Positions 1-8,792 of a DNA stretch of 64,000 nucleotides are shown here, piece after piece (the stretch's first letter is position 1; every line of letters begins with the position of its first letter). Where the stretch lies: assembly GCA_964588335.1 (NCBI GenBank), contig CAZPOV010000003.1, forward strand, positions 1-64,000, written 5' to 3'. The notes under the pieces were generated by a model, which saw only the letters and a list, made by a program, of their open reading frames with translations, made no database searches and had not been told where the DNA came from. Source of the stretch: JAGQZY01 sp964588335. GTDB taxonomy: Bacteria; Bdellovibrionota; Bdellovibrionia; Bdellovibrionales; JAGQZY01. The position numbers and the translations under genes are program-made.

Positions 1-81
1 GCCGGTGCGCAAGACACGGACTCGGTTCAGCCTTGGTTCCTGTTCAGCGGAGTTCTATTAAAGACAAGGGTGTATATTTAG
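1..81 (+). CDS. Possible C-terminal end of an exported/outer-membrane protein (partial)
   Basis: One frame is open from the first base to a TAG at 79-81 and would encode a 26-residue tail ending in alternating hydrophobic residues (F-L-F-S-G-V-L-L-K-T-R-V-Y-I). This pattern resembles the last strand of an outer-membrane barrel. The other two forward frames are also open for about 60 to 115 bases, so the frame choice rests only on this pattern. The gene body lies outside the window. Confidence 0.35.
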   Translation, partial: AGAQDTDSVQPWFLFSGVLLKTRVYI

Positions 82-321
82 TTATTTTTAGATATCCATG
101 CTTCGATTGAAATCAAAGCATAGGGCCTAGTCCCATAAGATCTATCTCATTTTAAGACGTCTATCTAGTGATCGGGTGTTGGGTAATTTTCCTAAAATTC
201 GAGTCAGCCAATCTATGAGAGCTTCTAGGCTGGACTCACTCTTGCTTTGTAAATATCTGTAAAGTCGAATTTTTGGCGTGCAATGGGATTCGATACTAAG
301 CTTCGATCGAGGGGGAGTTTT
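82..321. other. Intergenic region, nothing recognised
   Basis: AT-rich leader between the putative partial gene and the GH43-like gene. I see no tRNA, no strong hairpin and no convincing promoter hexamers. The only clear signal is the purine-rich Shine-Dalgarno GGGGGAG at about 311-317 serving the next gene. Confidence 0.5.
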
Positions 322-1926
322 ATGGCGACAATTTTCAAATTCAGTTTGCTTGTGAGTTTTTATTGGTTTTTTCTTATTCCTTCATTTGTTCATGCCGAGG
401 CGATGTCAACAAAGGTGTTGGATAATCTGGCCGATCCGGATGTCTATTATCATCAAGGAAGTGGCGAGTACTTTCTAACGGGTACCAGAGGTCGTGTTGT
501 GCCGATTTACAAATCAAGGGATGGTTTAAGCTTTAGTCTTTTTAAAACCATTAACCCATCAAACCTCGACTCCCAGTTTAACTATTGTTATGTATGGGCT
601 CCTGATATTCACAAAAGATCCAACGGTCGTTTTCGGGTGACTTTCTCAGCCTCTCGTTATAGCAAAGGCAAGAATTGTTCAGGGATTCACGATGTCACCA
701 CTTATTACATCGACTTTCCTAACAAGAACTTTGACAATCCCAGTACGGTTCGTCTTTTTAAATTAGGAGCCGCGGAAAGTTTTGCAGCGCGCGGCTGTCG
801 CTCTGTCGGTTGTGAGAGAACCGTTCGTATTGACGCTGATCAATTTTATGATCCAGTGGAAAGAGAAGAGCATTTTTTCTACACTTGGTTTCAGGCGGGA
901 AATAATATCTCCTCAGTTTCTTATTCAACGCCCAATTGGGTCACTCAGCGTGCTCGCCCCTCGGTCAATTCTGATGAATCTATCAATGAAGCTCCCGATG
1001 TTTTTAAAAGAGGAGAGTATTACTACATGCTTTTCAGCAACGGGCATTTTCAGAACAGCTACGGACTTCGATACTATATGTCTCAAAGCACGGACGATTT
1101 GGGGCGTGGCAGACGCCTCATTCTTCGTCAGCCTCATCTTGTTTCCAATAGCAGTCGCTGCGCTGGTTATTCCGGAAAATCTGTAAGAGAGGCCGGTGGA
1201 CACTCCTCCACCATTCGAGTCGGTGATCGCTATTACATTTACTATCACATCAATCGGTACCGGTACGATTCGAAGGGTTGCCATCTTCTTACTGGTCGGG
1301 ACACATGGCGGTCGCCTATTGATTTTATGCCGAACGGGACTATTAGGCCGCTGAAAATGAAAAAAGTGTCTTGGAACTCCCTTGGAGAGAGTTACGTCTA
1401 CTCCCTCGATATCCGAACGAAGAATGGTCAATATGTTTCGGCTTGTCGCGATGCCGGGGATCTTAAAAATGATCTTGCCCTTTTGCTCAGTGGAAATTGC
1501 AAGAATGGTACTTCTCTGTCTCCGGGAAATATTAGAGAACTGAGAATATGTGCCTCGGACAATGGCTGGCAATCGGCCTCTTGTTCGCCTTTTCGAGGAA
1601 TTTTTCACTCTGACACTCAGTTGACCATTCCGACCCGACGTCGACATGTACGTTGGAATAAAATCGATTCCAAGCATATCTATTCTATTGATGTCAGGCT
1701 GAAAGACGGGCGCACTTTGGCGCCTTGCAATCCAAGTGGCGAGGTCGGTCCGTCTGATCATTTTGTCTTGGACGGTCAGTGCTACAATAGAAGTTACAAC
1801 TTAAGTGATGTCGATAAAGTCAGGGTTTGTGCGACTGATAACGGCTGGAGGTCCGCGACCTGCTCAGCCTACAAATCAACAGGCTCAAACCCTTTTGTAA
1901 ATCTTTGGTTTGAAAAACATCACTAA
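322..1926 (+). CDS. Exported GH43-like five-bladed beta-propeller with duplicated C-terminal Cys-rich domain
   Basis: The 534-aa product starts at ATG 322, chosen because GGGGGAG lies 4 nt upstream and a signal peptide (cleavage after V-H-A, about residue 25) follows directly; an ATG 39 nt upstream gives a poor N-terminus. Residues 35-330 match the glycosyl hydrolase family 43 propeller: A-D-P-D-V (Asp38), W-A-P-D-I-H (Asp95) and N-E-A-P-D-V-F (Glu223) sit where the base, pKa-modulating and acid residues normally lie, followed by G-Y/YYM-LFS-type and GGHSST strands. This suggests hydrolysis of an arabinan, xylan or related glycan in the periplasm or outside the cell. Residues 350-424 and 444-517 are two copies of one domain sharing YS-D-R-K-G, G-C and C-A-x-D-N-G-W-x-S-A-x-C-S. 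Family membership is inferred from motifs; the substrate is unknown. Confidence 0.65.
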   Translation: MATIFKFSLLVSFYWFFLIPSFVHAEAMSTKVLDNLADPDVYYHQGSGEYFLTGTRGRVVPIYKSRDGLSFSLFKTINPSNLDSQFNYCYVWAPDIHKRSNGRFRVTFSASRYSKGKNCSGIHDVTTYYIDFPNKNFDNPSTVRLFKLGAAESFAARGCRSVGCERTVRIDADQFYDPVEREEHFFYTWFQAGNNISSVSYSTPNWVTQRARPSVNSDESINEAPDVFKRGEYYYMLFSNGHFQNSYGLRYYMSQSTDDLGRGRRLILRQPHLVSNSSRCAGYSGKSVREAGGHSSTIRVGDRYYIYYHINRYRYDSKGCHLLTGRDTWRSPIDFMPNGTIRPLKMKKVSWNSLGESYVYSLDIRTKNGQYVSACRDAGDLKNDLALLLSGNCKNGTSLSPGNIRELRICASDNGWQSASCSPFRGIFHSDTQLTIPTRRRHVRWNKIDSKHIYSIDVRLKDGRTLAPCNPSGEVGPSDHFVLDGQCYNRSYNLSDVDKVRVCATDNGWRSATCSAYKSTGSNPFVNLWFEKHH

Positions 1927-2105
1927 AACGCTTGCCAATAAGGGGTGATACGGTTTTCTGTTTTAAAAAGGCCTCTGGCTCCGTATTTACCAGCTTGTTT
2001 TTTGCATAAGGATAAAATGCCCACCAGGCATGATGAAAGAAATTCAAGTCTTATTGAATGAAGCCAGAGCATTCAGTTATGAAAGATCCATTGATGAGGT
2101 GAACT

Positions 2106-2615
2106 TTGAAAAAAAGCTTTTTGTTACCGATACTTTTTCTTGTTGGCGCTTGTGTTAGCAATTCAGACGTAGAAAGCAATGAACGTTTTTCAGGACAATT
2201 TCTATGTCCACCATCGGAGATGAAAAAGCCCGGTGAAAACGGTTATACCGAAGAATTTGCTGAATTTATCCAAAAAATAGAAGTTAAAAAAATCAATGGA
2301 ATTGATATTCTCGTGTCTTCTTATCCTAAAAGAAAGGACTATCCTGCGGTAAAAATGATTTGGATCATGGATGGTGATTGGCACTTCTCGAAAGTAAACA
2401 ATGCATCTACTGAAAAAGTCATGAAATATAAAGCGTCTGTTGATTCAGATGGGGTAATTCACTGGGAGTCGCAAGTGCCGGCTTACAATAACGAGCAAGG
2501 GGTTTCATTCCCTGAGACAGCAAATTCCGGGAAATGGTGGATTGATTCTAGAACTGGTAATAAAAAATCCCAAGCAAATTTTGTAAAAGGGACTATGGAG
2601 TGCAGACGTCTTTAG
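2106..2615 (+). CDS. Small lipoprotein of unknown function
   Basis: A 169-aa protein beginning at TTG 2106 with the sequence K-K-S-F-L-L-P-I-L-F and a lipobox V-G-A-C (Cys16), so it is probably exported and lipid-anchored. GAGGTG lies just upstream of the TTG. The body is polar and contains two Trp-rich strands (M-I-W-I-M-D-G-D-W-H-F and K-W-W-I-D). Cys34 and Cys166 may form a disulphide. I do not recognise the family. It stands alone between two other exported proteins, with about 180 bases on each side that hold no gene. Confidence 0.7.
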   Translation: MKKSFLLPILFLVGACVSNSDVESNERFSGQFLCPPSEMKKPGENGYTEEFAEFIQKIEVKKINGIDILVSSYPKRKDYPAVKMIWIMDGDWHFSKVNNASTEKVMKYKASVDSDGVIHWESQVPAYNNEQGVSFPETANSGKWWIDSRTGNKKSQANFVKGTMECRRL

Positions 2616-2796
2616 GAAATCCAATTTTCAATCGGGAGACCATTATAGTCTGCCTCGGCGGCTCCTCCCTCTAGTATTTCGTCAATTGGATCTCTCCAAT
2701 CATCAATTTTTAGCCATTCCTGTAGGTTCTACATCATCTCCATCCTTTTCTCGCTAAGGTCTTAACTTTATTGTTATTATCGATAGATCGAAAAGA

Positions 2797-4077
2797 GTGA
2801 GTGTGTCTATCTGTCTTAGGTTTGTGTTTATTTTATTTTTCATCGTGCCTTTGCCATCTTATGGGCAGGGGCCGGTGCGCTGTCAGAGTGTTTATCGACA
2901 GCTCGGCTTTCAAGATATTTTTAGCCATCTGAGCGTAACGCGAATCCTTGATCGCTCCGACCCCGATGTTCAGGGGACCTACGCTCGCCTCAGGCAAGGA
3001 TCCATACGTGAGTCTGATCTCTTAAATCTTTTTTATCTGGGTGATCCAGTGCGAATCGCAGCCTCTCGCAACTGGAGCCAAAAAAGCACCGAAGATATTC
3101 TTTGGAGGATGGTTGAGGTTCTTAATCGTCCCGACATTCAATCCCAAGTGCGCCGCGGAGAGCTGCGTTTTACGCGTTTTTTCAGTCAATCCTCTTTGCC
3201 CTGGCTTGAGCTGGTTCCTCGGCCGTTATTGGAGGCGTTGGTTGCAAGTTCTCTGGGTGGAAACATGGCGCAGGCTCCGGGGCGAAGTGTGGAAGCTTTG
3301 GCGCCCCGGTTTGTCGACCTTCTTGAAATGTTGGGGCCGGAGTCGCCGACCCTTCAGGCGCTGGCGGTTCGAGTGGTGGATTCTCCTCGTGTTTTAGGGG
3401 TCTCCTCGCGATGGTCTGACTTACCACAAGAGGCACAGCTTCGGTTCAATGAAAATTGGCGATTGGACACCCACAATGAGGCGATGGTGTGGCCCGAGTC
3501 AAGGCTGCTGACTTACCGACAGAAACAACAGATGTTAAAGGCTGAGGAGCTGCAGCTTTGTGGAAACTGCCCAGAAATGGCGCGAGGACATTTTCTTCCC
3601 TTTATGCCCGGGCGAAACGGGCAGGGGACCAGTCTCATTTTTTACCAAGGGGAGTTGATTGGACTTTTAAAAACCACCGGGGATCCGTCTTTTATGGCTC
3701 TTCGGGACGTGGTTAATAGTGCCGGCGACTTGGTTTTGGTGACCGGGGGTGTTTATATGCCACCCCGTTGGATGCAGGAGTTATTGCAAATCAATGGGAG
3801 CTCAGAGGCGGTGGCTCCTTTGCAGAGAATTGAGATCAGCGAGGCTCAACCGTTCGGACTGGAGCCTTTTGGTTTTTACCCTATCATGTTCACCAAATCT
3901 CCGGTCGAACTTTGGCAGGCTTCGGGTTTTCCCAGCTTTTTAGGAAAGCCCCGCAACCGCGAGCCCTCCATTCGCAGAAGCTATGGCTTCCCCTTGGGGG
4001 GCCATGAGGTCCTTCGAGGAACGGATTTCAAGAGGGGTGTGGAAGAGCTCCGTAACCGCGCTTTACAATACCAATAA
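2797..4077 (+). CDS. Exported protein of unknown function
   Basis: The 426-aa product starts with GTG 2797 and a classic signal peptide (hydrophobic core L-R-F-V-F-I-L-F-F-I-V-P-L-P, cleavage near S-Y-G-Q). The mature part is about 400 residues without further membrane segments. A C-G-N-C motif occurs near residue 256, next to a segment (H-F-L-P-F-M-P-G-R) that starts the more conserved-looking C-terminal half, and the protein ends in a region rich in aromatic and Pro residues. The gene is more G+C-rich than the preceding lipoprotein gene. No catalytic motif or family is recognisable; a periplasmic or secreted location is the only supported statement. Confidence 0.7.
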   Translation: MSVSICLRFVFILFFIVPLPSYGQGPVRCQSVYRQLGFQDIFSHLSVTRILDRSDPDVQGTYARLRQGSIRESDLLNLFYLGDPVRIAASRNWSQKSTEDILWRMVEVLNRPDIQSQVRRGELRFTRFFSQSSLPWLELVPRPLLEALVASSLGGNMAQAPGRSVEALAPRFVDLLEMLGPESPTLQALAVRVVDSPRVLGVSSRWSDLPQEAQLRFNENWRLDTHNEAMVWPESRLLTYRQKQQMLKAEELQLCGNCPEMARGHFLPFMPGRNGQGTSLIFYQGELIGLLKTTGDPSFMALRDVVNSAGDLVLVTGGVYMPPRWMQELLQINGSSEAVAPLQRIEISEAQPFGLEPFGFYPIMFTKSPVELWQASGFPSFLGKPRNREPSIRRSYGFPLGGHEVLRGTDFKRGVEELRNRALQYQ

Positions 4078-4183
4078 GCCAACCACCTTCTTTAATACCC
4101 TTGGGAAACTGAAGAGGAGTCAGAACACCTGGGGTGGATATCAGAAATAGCCACTGAGAAAACGTAAAGAAAAAAATGTTAGT

Positions 4184-4798
4184 CTACAACCTGTCAAGAA
4201 TACGAACGATTTGGTCGGCCTTATCCAGGAGCTCGTCTGAGTCTTCTTTATTTTCAATGCCGTAAATGATCGCGAAGGCAGGGCCCTGGTCAATTGACAA
4301 AGAAGACAAGGTTCGGACGTTTCTTTCGATATCCATTTTAATTTCTCCGGAGTTCCAGTGGTGTCGTGGACTCAACCATCTCAACTTAGAATCCGAACCA
4401 ATTGTCAATGAAGGCGCTGTTGCGCCTGCTGCGGCACCTCCCCAAAGAATGGTAGAAACTGTCGCAACACTCGCAGATGGGACAGACAGAGCACCAATGA
4501 CGAAAGCCGCTCCGACTCCAACAACACCCTCTGTGACAACCAAAACGGGAGCTCCAACCCTTCTCTGCCATCCCCCCGAAAGGCCTTTGATGGCGCGAAG
4601 AGTATAGCCATGGGATTGGCCTAGAATTTCACAACCTTCATTTTCTAAACACACTTCAAATACATACCGATAGGAACGGTCCGAGATATTTTCTTTCCTG
4701 ACCAGAATCGTACCTTCTAAAGTCTCAATTTCCTGAGCATTTGCCACCGAAGAGATTAGAAAGACGATTGAGATTAATGTTAGTGTAAGATTCGACAT
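4184..4798 (-). CDS. Exported protein of unknown function with a central Gly/Ala-rich hydrophobic segment
   Basis: I place the start at ATG 4798 because GCGAGG lies upstream and a signal peptide follows (S-N-L-T-L-T-L-I-S-I-V-F-L-I, cleavage after V-A-N-A). An in-frame start 63 nt upstream would add a polar extension before the signal peptide. The 204-aa product has a Cys pair in V-C-L-E-N-E-G-C and a roughly 50-residue hydrophobic stretch (V-L-V-V-T-E-G-V-V-G-V-G-A-A through G-G-A-A-A-G-A-T), probably one or two membrane segments. The C-terminal part is a soluble domain. No family recognised. Confidence 0.65.
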   Translation of the reverse strand: MSNLTLTLISIVFLISSVANAQEIETLEGTILVRKENISDRSYRYVFEVCLENEGCEILGQSHGYTLRAIKGLSGGWQRRVGAPVLVVTEGVVGVGAAFVIGALSVPSASVATVSTILWGGAAAGATAPSLTIGSDSKLRWLSPRHHWNSGEIKMDIERNVRTLSSLSIDQGPAFAIIYGIENKEDSDELLDKADQIVRILDRL

Positions 4799-4887
4799 AT
4801 AGACCTCGCTCCTAAAATATTTTCGCACCATAGCAATCCAAACAGAATTGTTCGATAACAATGCAAGGTTTTGTAAAAAATCAAGAG

Positions 4888-4927
4888 TCGAATGGCGTAC
4901 TAGTCGCGCTCCATATTCGCCATTCGA
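4888..4927. repeat. 10-bp inverted repeat TCGAATGGCG/CGCCATTCGA
   Basis: Arms at 4888-4897 and 4918-4927 are perfect complements separated by 20 nt. No T-run follows on either strand. It lies between the 4798 gene start and the tRNA repeats and could be an operator or the edge of the rearranged region downstream of the tRNA. Confidence 0.6.
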
Positions 4928-5006
4928 TAGACTACCGATTCAAATTTGAAAACGTTAAATCTTGGCCGCTTTATCAATTTACGGACCCCCTGAGCGGCCA
5001 ATAGGC

Positions 5007-5265
<259 letters not shown>

Positions 5266-5303
5266 ACAGGATGATTGACACTCTAAGTTAAGAGTAAGAG
5301 GCG

Positions 5304-5332
5304 ATATTAGTACTCGGATTTTGATCTGTCAA
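5304..5332 (-). promoter_or_regulatory. Sigma-70-type promoter of tRNA-fMet
   Basis: On the minus strand TTGACA (5327-5332) and TAATAT (5304-5309) are separated by 17 nt. This is a perfect -35 box, one mismatch in the -10 box, and the optimal spacing. Transcription would start near 5297 and give a leader of about 32 nt before the mature tRNA 5' end at 5265. Confidence 0.75.
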
Positions 5333-5634
5333 TGAATAGAAGGCCTGTTCTTTAGGAGTTTTTTTTTACTTAACAAGCCTAATAACTAGGCAATGAATTC
5401 GATGGAAGTGTGAAAGTGCCGTGAGCGGAGCAACTTTTTTCTACACTTCGGAATATGACAGAATTGAAGTGTTGGCCTTTCAGTCTTCAAGTAGAACGGC
5501 GGAAGGCGGCTTTTCGTGTAAGGCGATGCCGGCTTCTTAAAGTGTAATCTGACAGATTGACTAAATTGAGTTTATTTTCATAATGTGAGATCAATAACTA
5601 TAGATTAAAGAAACAATTGAAGTGGACAGGCTTG
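5333..5634. other. Intergenic region, no gene recognised
   Basis: About 300 bases between the tRNA promoter and the receiver-PilZ gene. No ORF with coding character and no clear hairpin was found. It presumably contains the promoter of the 5635 gene, but I cannot point to convincing hexamers. Confidence 0.5.
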
Positions 5635-6321
5635 ATGGCAAACAAGAAAAGTATACTTTTAGTGGACGATGAAGTGGATATTTTAGAGCCCTTGGCTTTT
5701 AACCTAGAGACTTGTGGCTACGAGGTGGTGACCGCCGAAAGTGGCAATAACGCCTTTGAAGCGTTTCAGAAAAGAAAGTTTGATGCCATCATTACCGACA
5801 TCAAGATGCCGAACGGCAATGGTATCGAGCTTTTGAAAAATGTGAAGTCGGTAAAACCATTATGTCCTGTCGTCAGTTTCATAACCGGCTATTCTGATTT
5901 GACCCTGCGACAGGCTTTTCATTTGGGGGCCTCTAGTACTTTTTCCAAGCCTTTTGACTTTGAAGAGTTAAGACTTCGGATCGAGTGGGCTATGGCCTCT
6001 TTCGATGAAAAATGGAGTCAAAAAAAAGAAGCTGGTGACCTTTTTGAAATCGTAAACTCCGACTCTCGTTTGATCGGCAGTGGCGGCGTCAGCCTTCATA
6101 TCGATGGCGATGATTACAACAAGATGAGCCTCAATGAGCTGCTAGCCTTCCAATTCAACTCAGACCTGGGCTCCATCATTGGGCAGGGGTGGGTGCGTTG
6201 GATGGATGAGAAATCAGGTTTAGTGGGTGTTGAGTTCGCCTATTTGGAGCCTGAGTCTTTAAAGAAGGTAGGCAAATACCTGCAAGAGAAAAAACCAGTT
6301 CCCTGTATTCCTGAAAACTAG
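5635..6321 (+). CDS. Response regulator: receiver domain plus C-terminal PilZ-like domain
   Basis: The 228-aa product starts at ATG 5635 (AGG 5 nt upstream; a TTG 18 nt earlier is the alternative). Residues 6-120 form a receiver domain: acidic pocket Asp11-Asp12-Glu13, phosphoacceptor Asp55 in I-I-T-D-I-K-M-P, Thr84 in I-T-G-Y and Lys105 in S-K-P-F. Residues about 150-225 look like a PilZ domain (G-Q-G-W-V-R-W, then S-G-L-V-G-V-E-F), the c-di-GMP-binding module, although the N-terminal RxxxR motif is not evident. It probably links phosphorelay input to c-di-GMP-type output. Its stop codon overlaps that of the convergent PAS-DHp gene, which may be its signalling partner. Confidence 0.85.
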   Translation: MANKKSILLVDDEVDILEPLAFNLETCGYEVVTAESGNNAFEAFQKRKFDAIITDIKMPNGNGIELLKNVKSVKPLCPVVSFITGYSDLTLRQAFHLGASSTFSKPFDFEELRLRIEWAMASFDEKWSQKKEAGDLFEIVNSDSRLIGSGGVSLHIDGDDYNKMSLNELLAFQFNSDLGSIIGQGWVRWMDEKSGLVGVEFAYLEPESLKKVGKYLQEKKPVPCIPEN

Positions 6322-6962
6322 TGGTTCTGCTCGGTGTCTGGTTTTGCCACCAAGGCATTGATTGATTCATAATCACCGGAAGTGAGCTGCCTCGATAAGT
6401 CCTTCAACTTTTGGTTTTCCTCGCCGACTCGATCCAAAGCTGTAGCGATGCGAGTGACTTTGGTTTGAACGGCTTCGGTCTTGATGGTTTCCGCTTTCTT
6501 GCACTCAATGTCCAAAGAGTCACAATTGATTTGAATGACGGCCAAAGGGTTGGAGAGAGCGTGGGCCAGGTCGCCGGTCAAGCGCCCTAAATCTTGAAAC
6601 TTGTCAATTCCAATCAAAGAATGGATGGTGGACTCGATCTCAAAAAACAAGAGATCTTCTTTGGAGAGAGAATTTGTCAGTTTTCTACAGATCATATGTT
6701 TCTCCACCACCTCATGCCCGCCTTTCTCGAGGCCAATAAACACTGGGATTTTGACGGAGCGATCATCATTGATCACGGAAGCTATAAGCTCCAAATCTTT
6801 CTCGCGAAGGGTGATCAGCTCAAGGAAGGGTCGCCCTTCGTAGCGATTGTCATGGATGTGAAACTCCTGGCAGGCCATGGTATTCATAAACTCCAACTTA
6901 AAAGTGGTCGAAGTGACAACGATGGGACGATCAATTTTGTTTACTAGGTCTATAAAATTCAA
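6318..6962 (-). CDS. PAS-DHp histidine-kinase-like protein lacking the ATPase domain
   Basis: The preferred start is TTG 6962, because GGAG lies 7 nt upstream; the frame stays open to a TTG at 7034. The 214-aa product begins with a PAS-like domain (D-R-P-I-V-V-T-S, L-E-F-M-N, about residues 5-105) and continues with a DHp helix L-G-R-L-T-G-D-L-A-H-A-L-S-N-P-L-A-V-I containing the His of the H-box (A-H-x-x-S-N-P-L). The second DHp helix is a charged amphipathic segment, and the protein stops with no N, G1 or G2 boxes. It cannot phosphorylate itself alone; a phosphotransfer or scaffold role is inferred. It is flanked by two response regulators (5635 and 7066), the second divergent from it. Confidence 0.75.
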   Translation of the reverse strand: MNFIDLVNKIDRPIVVTSTTFKLEFMNTMACQEFHIHDNRYEGRPFLELITLREKDLELIASVINDDRSVKIPVFIGLEKGGHEVVEKHMICRKLTNSLSKEDLLFFEIESTIHSLIGIDKFQDLGRLTGDLAHALSNPLAVIQINCDSLDIECKKAETIKTEAVQTKVTRIATALDRVGEENQKLKDLSRQLTSGDYESINALVAKPDTEQNH

Positions 6963-7065
6963 TTTTCGACTCCAAAAAAATTGCAAATCGTTAGGTTTAA
7001 GGGCTACTATTGTTACAAGTATAGTGCTTGACAATAAAATTTAAAACAACAATATTTATTTACAC

Positions 7066-7758
7066 ATGATAAAAGACAAAAGAGTTCTGATTGTAGATGA
7101 CGACATTGAGTTTCAGCAGGCTGTTGCTAGTTTTCTAGTTACCCAGGGCTGTTTCGTGGTGCCGACCAAAAGCAGCCAAGACTTTCTCGCAGCTCTAGAG
7201 AAAGAATCTCCAGATATCGCATTGATTGACAAAGAGATTGGCTTTGAGGACGGCTTTGATTTAATTCATGCTATACGTAAACACGATAGGTTTAATGCTT
7301 TGCCGGTCATAGTAATTACCGGTATGGCGACCGAGGCCAACAAGCACGAGGCCATCCAAATTGGTGCTGATGACTTGCTGGCTAAACCCGTTTCGGTGAA
7401 AGACTTGAATTTGCGAATGAAAGCTTTGTTTCGTCGCTCCCAGAGTTATTTACAAGATGAGCAAATATTAAGCCTCGATGGCATCAAAATTAATTTACGT
7501 CAGCATCTGATTGAAATTGATGGGCAGACCATTGATCTCACCAAAACGGAATACAAGCTTTTCACTGAACTGGCTCTGAAAAAAGGTCAGATTCTAAGCC
7601 GGGAAATGGTGGCTCAGAAATTCCTTTCCCTTAAAAATCAAAACCCCCGCACCATCGATGTTCATATGACCTCATTGCGTAAAAAGCTGGGTGACTACGG
7701 ACGTTGTATCAAAACCGTGCGAGGCCGCGGCTATATGTTTCATATAGACACACATTAA
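7066..7758 (+). CDS. OmpR/PhoB-family response regulator
   Basis: A 230-aa DNA-binding response regulator. The receiver domain (residues 5-120) has Asp11-Asp12-Asp13, phosphoacceptor Asp55 in A-L-I-D-K-E, Thr in V-I-T-G-M and Lys in L-A-K-P-V. Residues about 132-227 form the winged-helix domain, with L-T-K-T-E-Y-K-L-F, the recognition-helix region R-T-I-D-V-H-M-T-S-L-R-K-K-L and the wing V-R-G-R-G-Y. It is divergent from the PAS-DHp gene across about 100 nt and likely regulates transcription of nearby or distant targets in response to a partner kinase, perhaps the Cache-type kinase at 8793. Confidence 0.93.
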   Translation: MIKDKRVLIVDDDIEFQQAVASFLVTQGCFVVPTKSSQDFLAALEKESPDIALIDKEIGFEDGFDLIHAIRKHDRFNALPVIVITGMATEANKHEAIQIGADDLLAKPVSVKDLNLRMKALFRRSQSYLQDEQILSLDGIKINLRQHLIEIDGQTIDLTKTEYKLFTELALKKGQILSREMVAQKFLSLKNQNPRTIDVHMTSLRKKLGDYGRCIKTVRGRGYMFHIDTH

Positions 7759-7933
7759 ATTCAGAATCTCAATAATTATTGTTTGTTTAATAATTACTTA
7801 ACAGTCCTCGACGATAGAATGGTGTTGGTGTTGAAGCGTTTGCTCTGATTGTACAGAAAGTAAGCCGTTGACCCCTTAGACTTGGCTTTGCAAAGACAAA
7901 CTGTCGTTCTACGGCTTATGCAAACCTTCGAAA

Positions 7934-8791
7934 ATGGGAAAGATTATGTATTTGGATACAAAAGACAAGAAGTGGATTTTAATTGTTGATGATGAGCCTG
8001 ACATTCGTAGTTCAATAAAAGAAGTTATCAGTATGAATTTTGACAGTGATATTAAAGTAATTGAAGCCAAAGACGGTGTTGAGGCCACTACAAAAATCAA
8101 TTACCAGAGGTTTGACCTAATTATCACTGATCTTGCAATGCCCAAGAAAGAAGGCGAAGCGTTTATTCATTCTGTTCGATCCAATAATCTTAATGACGCC
8201 ACACCGATCATAGTGGTCTCTGGGTCGCCATCGATAGCGAACATCAAAGAGTCTTTTGAGTTTGTGGAAGCGATCGAGAAGCCCTATAAAATGAAAGACT
8301 TGATTGCTGCCATCGACACCAGTTTGAAGACCGGAGATAACAAGAAGCGTGTTTCAGCCAATGTGTTGAACAATCTCATTGTCTCCGTGGATAAATTTAT
8401 TGGAAGTCTTCAAAAAGGTAATATCTCTCAGGAAGGACCCGTGACCGTGAAGGAACGGGGCGCTGTGGTTGATCACGATTATGTCTCGTCGATTCAGGTT
8501 AAAATAGGATCGGTGACGAACACGTTTTCTATTTTAGCCAGAGAGGAAAATGTTCGTGAACTGTTCTCAGGCCAGAACCCATCGGGTGACAAGAAAATGG
8601 ATCACTTGATGCAATCAATGTCTTTTGTCATTCTCAAATACGTTTTAGAAAAAGCGGCACTGAATAAATCCTCAGCCACTAAGGGCTCTTATATAAAACA
8701 CGACCGAAATATACTGACTGATAAAAAAGGTATAATCATTGGGTTGGGGAACCAAAACCTGAAAATCGATCTTTTCGCGACCTCTGAGTAG
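7934..8791 (+). CDS. Response regulator with CheX-like C-terminal domain
   Basis: A 285-aa protein; ATG 7946 is an alternative start, with GGGAAAG just before it. Residues 12-132 are a receiver domain: Asp19-Asp20-Glu21, phosphoacceptor Asp66 in I-I-T-D-L-A-M-P, Ser in V-V-S-G-S and Lys in I-E-K-P-Y. The remaining 150 residues start A-N-V-L-N-N-L-I-V-S-V-D-K-F and resemble CheX/CheC-type domains in their helix-strand order, so it might dephosphorylate another receiver. That assignment is tentative because the E-x-x-N signature is not obvious. The gene ends one base before the stop of the convergent sensor kinase, a likely partner. Confidence 0.75.
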   Translation: MGKIMYLDTKDKKWILIVDDEPDIRSSIKEVISMNFDSDIKVIEAKDGVEATTKINYQRFDLIITDLAMPKKEGEAFIHSVRSNNLNDATPIIVVSGSPSIANIKESFEFVEAIEKPYKMKDLIAAIDTSLKTGDNKKRVSANVLNNLIVSVDKFIGSLQKGNISQEGPVTVKERGAVVDHDYVSSIQVKIGSVTNTFSILAREENVRELFSGQNPSGDKKMDHLMQSMSFVILKYVLEKAALNKSSATKGSYIKHDRNILTDKKGIIIGLGNQNLKIDLFATSE

Positions 8792-8792
8792 G

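Noticed and set aside
2033..2158. Short frame M-K-E-I-Q-V-L-L-N-E-A-R-A-F-S-Y-E overlapping the lipoprotein start
   Set aside because: The first 24 residues look helical, but the frame then runs out of phase into the lipoprotein signal sequence and stops after 41 codons. The Shine-Dalgarno is weak. It may be a leader peptide or remnant, but support is too thin.
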